Source: CAZLLV01 sp964560325 (lineage in GTDB: Bacteria; Acidobacteriota; Thermoanaerobaculia; Multivoradales; DATKCC01). From it: a DNA stretch of 22,332 nt. Below, in pieces: positions 20,402-22,332 of the stretch. Below the pieces are notes generated by a model. It did not search any database, had not been told where the DNA came from, and was given only the letters and a program-made list of their open reading frames with translations. The stretch spans positions 1 to 22,332 of the forward strand of contig CAZLLV010000146.1 in assembly GCA_964560325.1 (NCBI GenBank). The letters run 5' to 3'. A program made the translations under genes and the position numbers. Within the stretch, counting starts at the first letter, position 1. Every line of letters begins with the position of its first letter.

Positions 20402-21454
20402 ATGCGCATCCTGCTCATCCGCACCTCGGCGCTGGGCGACGTGGTCCACTGCCTGCCGGTGCTCGTCGCCCTGCGCCGCCGGCTGCCGGAGGCGCGGATC
20501 GGCTGGGTGATCGAGGATCTCTTCGCGCCGCTCCTCGAGGGTCACCCCGCGCTCGACGAGGTGGTGCCGGTGCGCCTGCGCGCCTGGAGGAAGCGCGCCC
20601 TCGCGGGCGACACCCGGCGCGAGCTCTTCCGGTTCCTCCGCCGGCTGCGCGCCTTCCGCGCCGACGTGGCGGTCGACCTGATGGGCAACCACAAGGCCGG
20701 GGTGATCGCCCGGCTGTCGGGGGCGAAGCGTCGGGTCGGCCCGGCGCAGGACGACCGGCGGGAGCGGTCGAGCGCGCTCTGGATCGACGAGCCCGTGCCG
20801 GTCCGGGGGGAGCACGCGGTCGACCGCGCGCTCGCGACGGTGGCGCCGCTCCTGGCGCACGCGGCCGGCGAGCGGGAGGCGCGCGCGGTCGACTTCGGCG
20901 GCGACGACCTGATGGCCGGCGCCGCGGCCGGGCCCGACGCCGCCGCGGACGACGGCGAGCCGTTCGTCCTCGTCCATCCCGGCGCCGGCTGGGGCAACAA
21001 GGTCTACCCGCCGGAGCGGTGGGGCGCGGTCGCCGGGGGCCTCGCGGAGCGCTGCGGCGTCGCGACCCGCGTCGCCCTCTCGCCGAGCCCGGCCGAGCGG
21101 CGGATGGCGGAGACGATCGTGGCTTCGAGCGGCGGGGCCGCGAGCACGGTCGAGGCCGCGGACCTGGCCACCCTGGTGGCGCTCAGCCGCCGCGCCCGGC
21201 TGGTCCTGGGCGGCGACAGCGGGCCGATCCACCTGGCGCACGCGCTCGGCACGCCGGTGCTCGCCGTGATGGGCCCGACCGACCCGGCCCGCCACGGTCC
21301 CTACGGCGCTCCCGACGGCGCGCTCGCCCGGCCGCTCCCCTGCTCCTACTGCTATCGCCGCTTCACCGAAACCAAGGCGTGCCTGCTGGAGATCGCGCCC
21401 GAGGCCGTGCTAGAGAGAGCTGTCTATATCCTGGTATGCTCGGGCTCCTCCTAG
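20402..21454 (+). CDS. waaC: Lipopolysaccharide heptosyltransferase (GT9 family)
   Basis: A 350-residue glycosyltransferase that moves heptose from ADP-heptose to the lipopolysaccharide core at the inner face of the inner membrane. The GT9 amino end MRILLIRTSALGDVVHCLPV is clear, with VHPGAGWGNKVYPPERWGAV, LVALSRRARLVLGGDSGPIH and LAHALGTPVLAVMGPTDPARH forming the ADP-sugar domain (about residues 190-310). These resemble heptosyltransferase I (WaaC) more than II (WaaF), but the distinction from motifs alone is weak. The C-terminus has a pair of cysteines (CSYC) and ends in a short hydrophobic tail. Third gene of the heptose operon; no ribosome binding site is visible in the 20-base gap. Confidence 0.88.
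   Translation: MRILLIRTSALGDVVHCLPVLVALRRRLPEARIGWVIEDLFAPLLEGHPALDEVVPVRLRAWRKRALAGDTRRELFRFLRRLRAFRADVAVDLMGNHKAGVIARLSGAKRRVGPAQDDRRERSSALWIDEPVPVRGEHAVDRALATVAPLLAHAAGEREARAVDFGGDDLMAGAAAGPDAAADDGEPFVLVHPGAGWGNKVYPPERWGAVAGGLAERCGVATRVALSPSPAERRMAETIVASSGGAASTVEAADLATLVALSRRARLVLGGDSGPIHLAHALGTPVLAVMGPTDPARHGPYGAPDGALARPLPCSYCYRRFTETKACLLEIAPEAVLERAVYILVCSGSS
21432..21440 (+). promoter_or_regulatory. Possible extended -10 promoter of pilB
   Basis: TGGTATGCT (21432-21440) fits an extended -10 (TGnTATAAT), with the same TATGCT hexamer as the promoter at 5315. No -35 is visible. Start of transcription near 21447 would give about a 60-base leader. GGGCTC (21442-21447) and GAGCCC (21472-21477) could pair in it. 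The signal lies inside the end of waaC. Confidence 0.3.
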
Positions 21455-21509
21455 GGACAGCTCCGGCCCCCGAGCCCCCACTCGTCAGATCCGATAGATT
21501 CGACCGCGC

Positions 21510-22332
21510 ATGCCCCCTCAGAAGAGATTCGGCGAGTCGCTGCTCCGCTCCGGCAAGATCACCGAGGAGCAGCTCCAGGAAGCCCTCCGGAAGCAGCAGG
21601 CCGAGGGCGGCCGCCTCGGCGCCGTCCTGGTCAAGATGGGCCTCATGGACGAGGCGGAGCTGGTGGAGGCCCTCTCCCGCCACTTCGGCGTGCCCTCGGT
21701 CGACCTCGACGGCATCGAGATCGACGAGACCATCCTCAAGATCATCCCGTCCGACATCGCCCGCAAGTACACGATCCTGCCGGTGTCGAAGGCGGGGGCC
21801 ACGGTCACCCTGGCGATGATCGATCCGACCAACGTCTTCGCCATGGACGACGTCAAGTTCATGACGGGGTACCGGGTCGAGCCGGTGGTCGCGGCCGAGG
21901 ACCAGATCAAGTCGGCGATCGATCAGTACTACGGCTCGACCCACGCGCTCGAGCTCAAGAAGGTGATGGAGGAGGTCTCGGAGGACGCCGAGACCGACCT
22001 CGAGGTGCTCGAGGAGGAGGAGGACCTCGACCTCGACACCCTCGAGCAGGAGTCGGAGACGGCGCCGGTCGTCAAGCTGGTGAACATCATCCTGACCGAC
22101 GCGATCAAGCGCGGCGCCTCCGACATCCACATCGAGCCGTACGAGAAGGACTACCGGGTGCGCTACCGGATCGACGGCCTGCTCTACGAGATGATGCACC
22201 CGCCGCTCAAGCTCAAGGAGGCGATCACCAGCCGCATCAAGATCATGGCGCGGCTCGACATCGCCGAGAAGCGCCTGCCGCAGGACGGCCGGATCAAGAT
22301 CAAGACCCGGGTCGAAGGGAAGGTGAAGGACC
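21510..22332 (+). CDS. pilB: Type IV pilus assembly / type II secretion ATPase (partial, cut by the window end)
   Basis: The first 274 residues of a PilB/GspE family ATPase that powers pilus extension or type II secretion at the inner membrane. Residues about 1-130 form a MshEN-type amino domain (FGESLLRSGKITEEQLQEAL, VTLAMIDPTNVFAMDDVKF), often a c-di-GMP binding part in this family. An acidic linker (about 150-185, EEEEDLDLDTLEQE) leads to the T2SSE core: VKLVNIILTDAIKRGASDIH, IEPYEKDYRVRYRIDGLLYE and RIKIMARLDIAEKRLPQDG. Walker A and B lie beyond the window, so PilB and GspE cannot be told apart with certainty. ATG 21510 begins a typical amino end; no clear ribosome binding site precedes it. 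Confidence 0.92.
   Translation, partial: MPPQKRFGESLLRSGKITEEQLQEALRKQQAEGGRLGAVLVKMGLMDEAELVEALSRHFGVPSVDLDGIEIDETILKIIPSDIARKYTILPVSKAGATVTLAMIDPTNVFAMDDVKFMTGYRVEPVVAAEDQIKSAIDQYYGSTHALELKKVMEEVSEDAETDLEVLEEEEDLDLDTLEQESETAPVVKLVNIILTDAIKRGASDIHIEPYEKDYRVRYRIDGLLYEMMHPPLKLKEAITSRIKIMARLDIAEKRLPQDGRIKIKTRVEGKVKD

Noticed and set aside
1..22332. tRNA, rRNA, CRISPR, integrase or transposase
   Set aside because: Looked for on both strands by eye; no cloverleaf-like set, regular short repeats with spacers, or transposase motifs were seen.

Overview
The window (GC-rich throughout, strong G/C third-position bias) looks like a chromosome fragment of a diderm bacterium. Split heptose kinase and adenylyltransferase genes, a heptosyltransferase, a lipoprotein and a type IV pilus ATPase support an outer membrane. 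ELWxxDGT-repeat, FG-GAP and DUF1573 surface proteins suggest Acidobacteriota, possibly the Thermoanaerobaculia group. That placement is an inference from gene content; no rRNA or other marker gene is present. I see no tRNA, rRNA, CRISPR array or insertion sequence.

Layout. 1-4373: two secreted or surface genes on the minus strand (a partial secreted protein of unknown function and an FG-GAP lipoprotein), divergent from a DUF1573 protein on plus. 4447-5232: an ABC-2 polysaccharide-export type permease on minus, convergent with DUF1573 at a terminator. 5391-8133: a plus-strand cassette of an XRE regulator, a TPR protein and a secreted protein carrying a 24-residue repeat, driven by a promoter that overlaps the permease promoter back to back. 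8136-11590: a minus-strand operon of an M23 peptidase, a GHMP sugar kinase and a DnaJ-like co-chaperone. 11743-13367: a sigma factor of the SigR type, an RsrA-type zinc anti-sigma factor and a thioredoxin-like protein, with a GGAAT-N18-GTT promoter between sigma and anti-sigma. 13567-15515: atpZ-atpI-atpB-atpE, the membrane part of an F-type ATP synthase. 15642-18663: a decaying accessory patch with a broken ELWxxDGT gene, a TPR remnant and a DUF433 antitoxin beside a wrecked DUF5615 toxin. 18820-21454: ADP-heptose synthesis and transfer (kinase, adenylyltransferase, GT9 heptosyltransferase). 21510 to the end: the start of pilB/gspE.

How the parts may work together. The most coherent unit is the sigma/anti-sigma/thioredoxin-like locus: the anti-sigma factor matches Streptomyces RsrA at the zinc and trigger residues, and the intergenic promoter matches the known SigR consensus, so a self-amplifying thiol-stress circuit is likely. 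The least explained unit is the XRE-TPR-repeat-protein cassette. The atp genes and the heptose genes are ordinary core functions that flank a stretch where genes are being lost.
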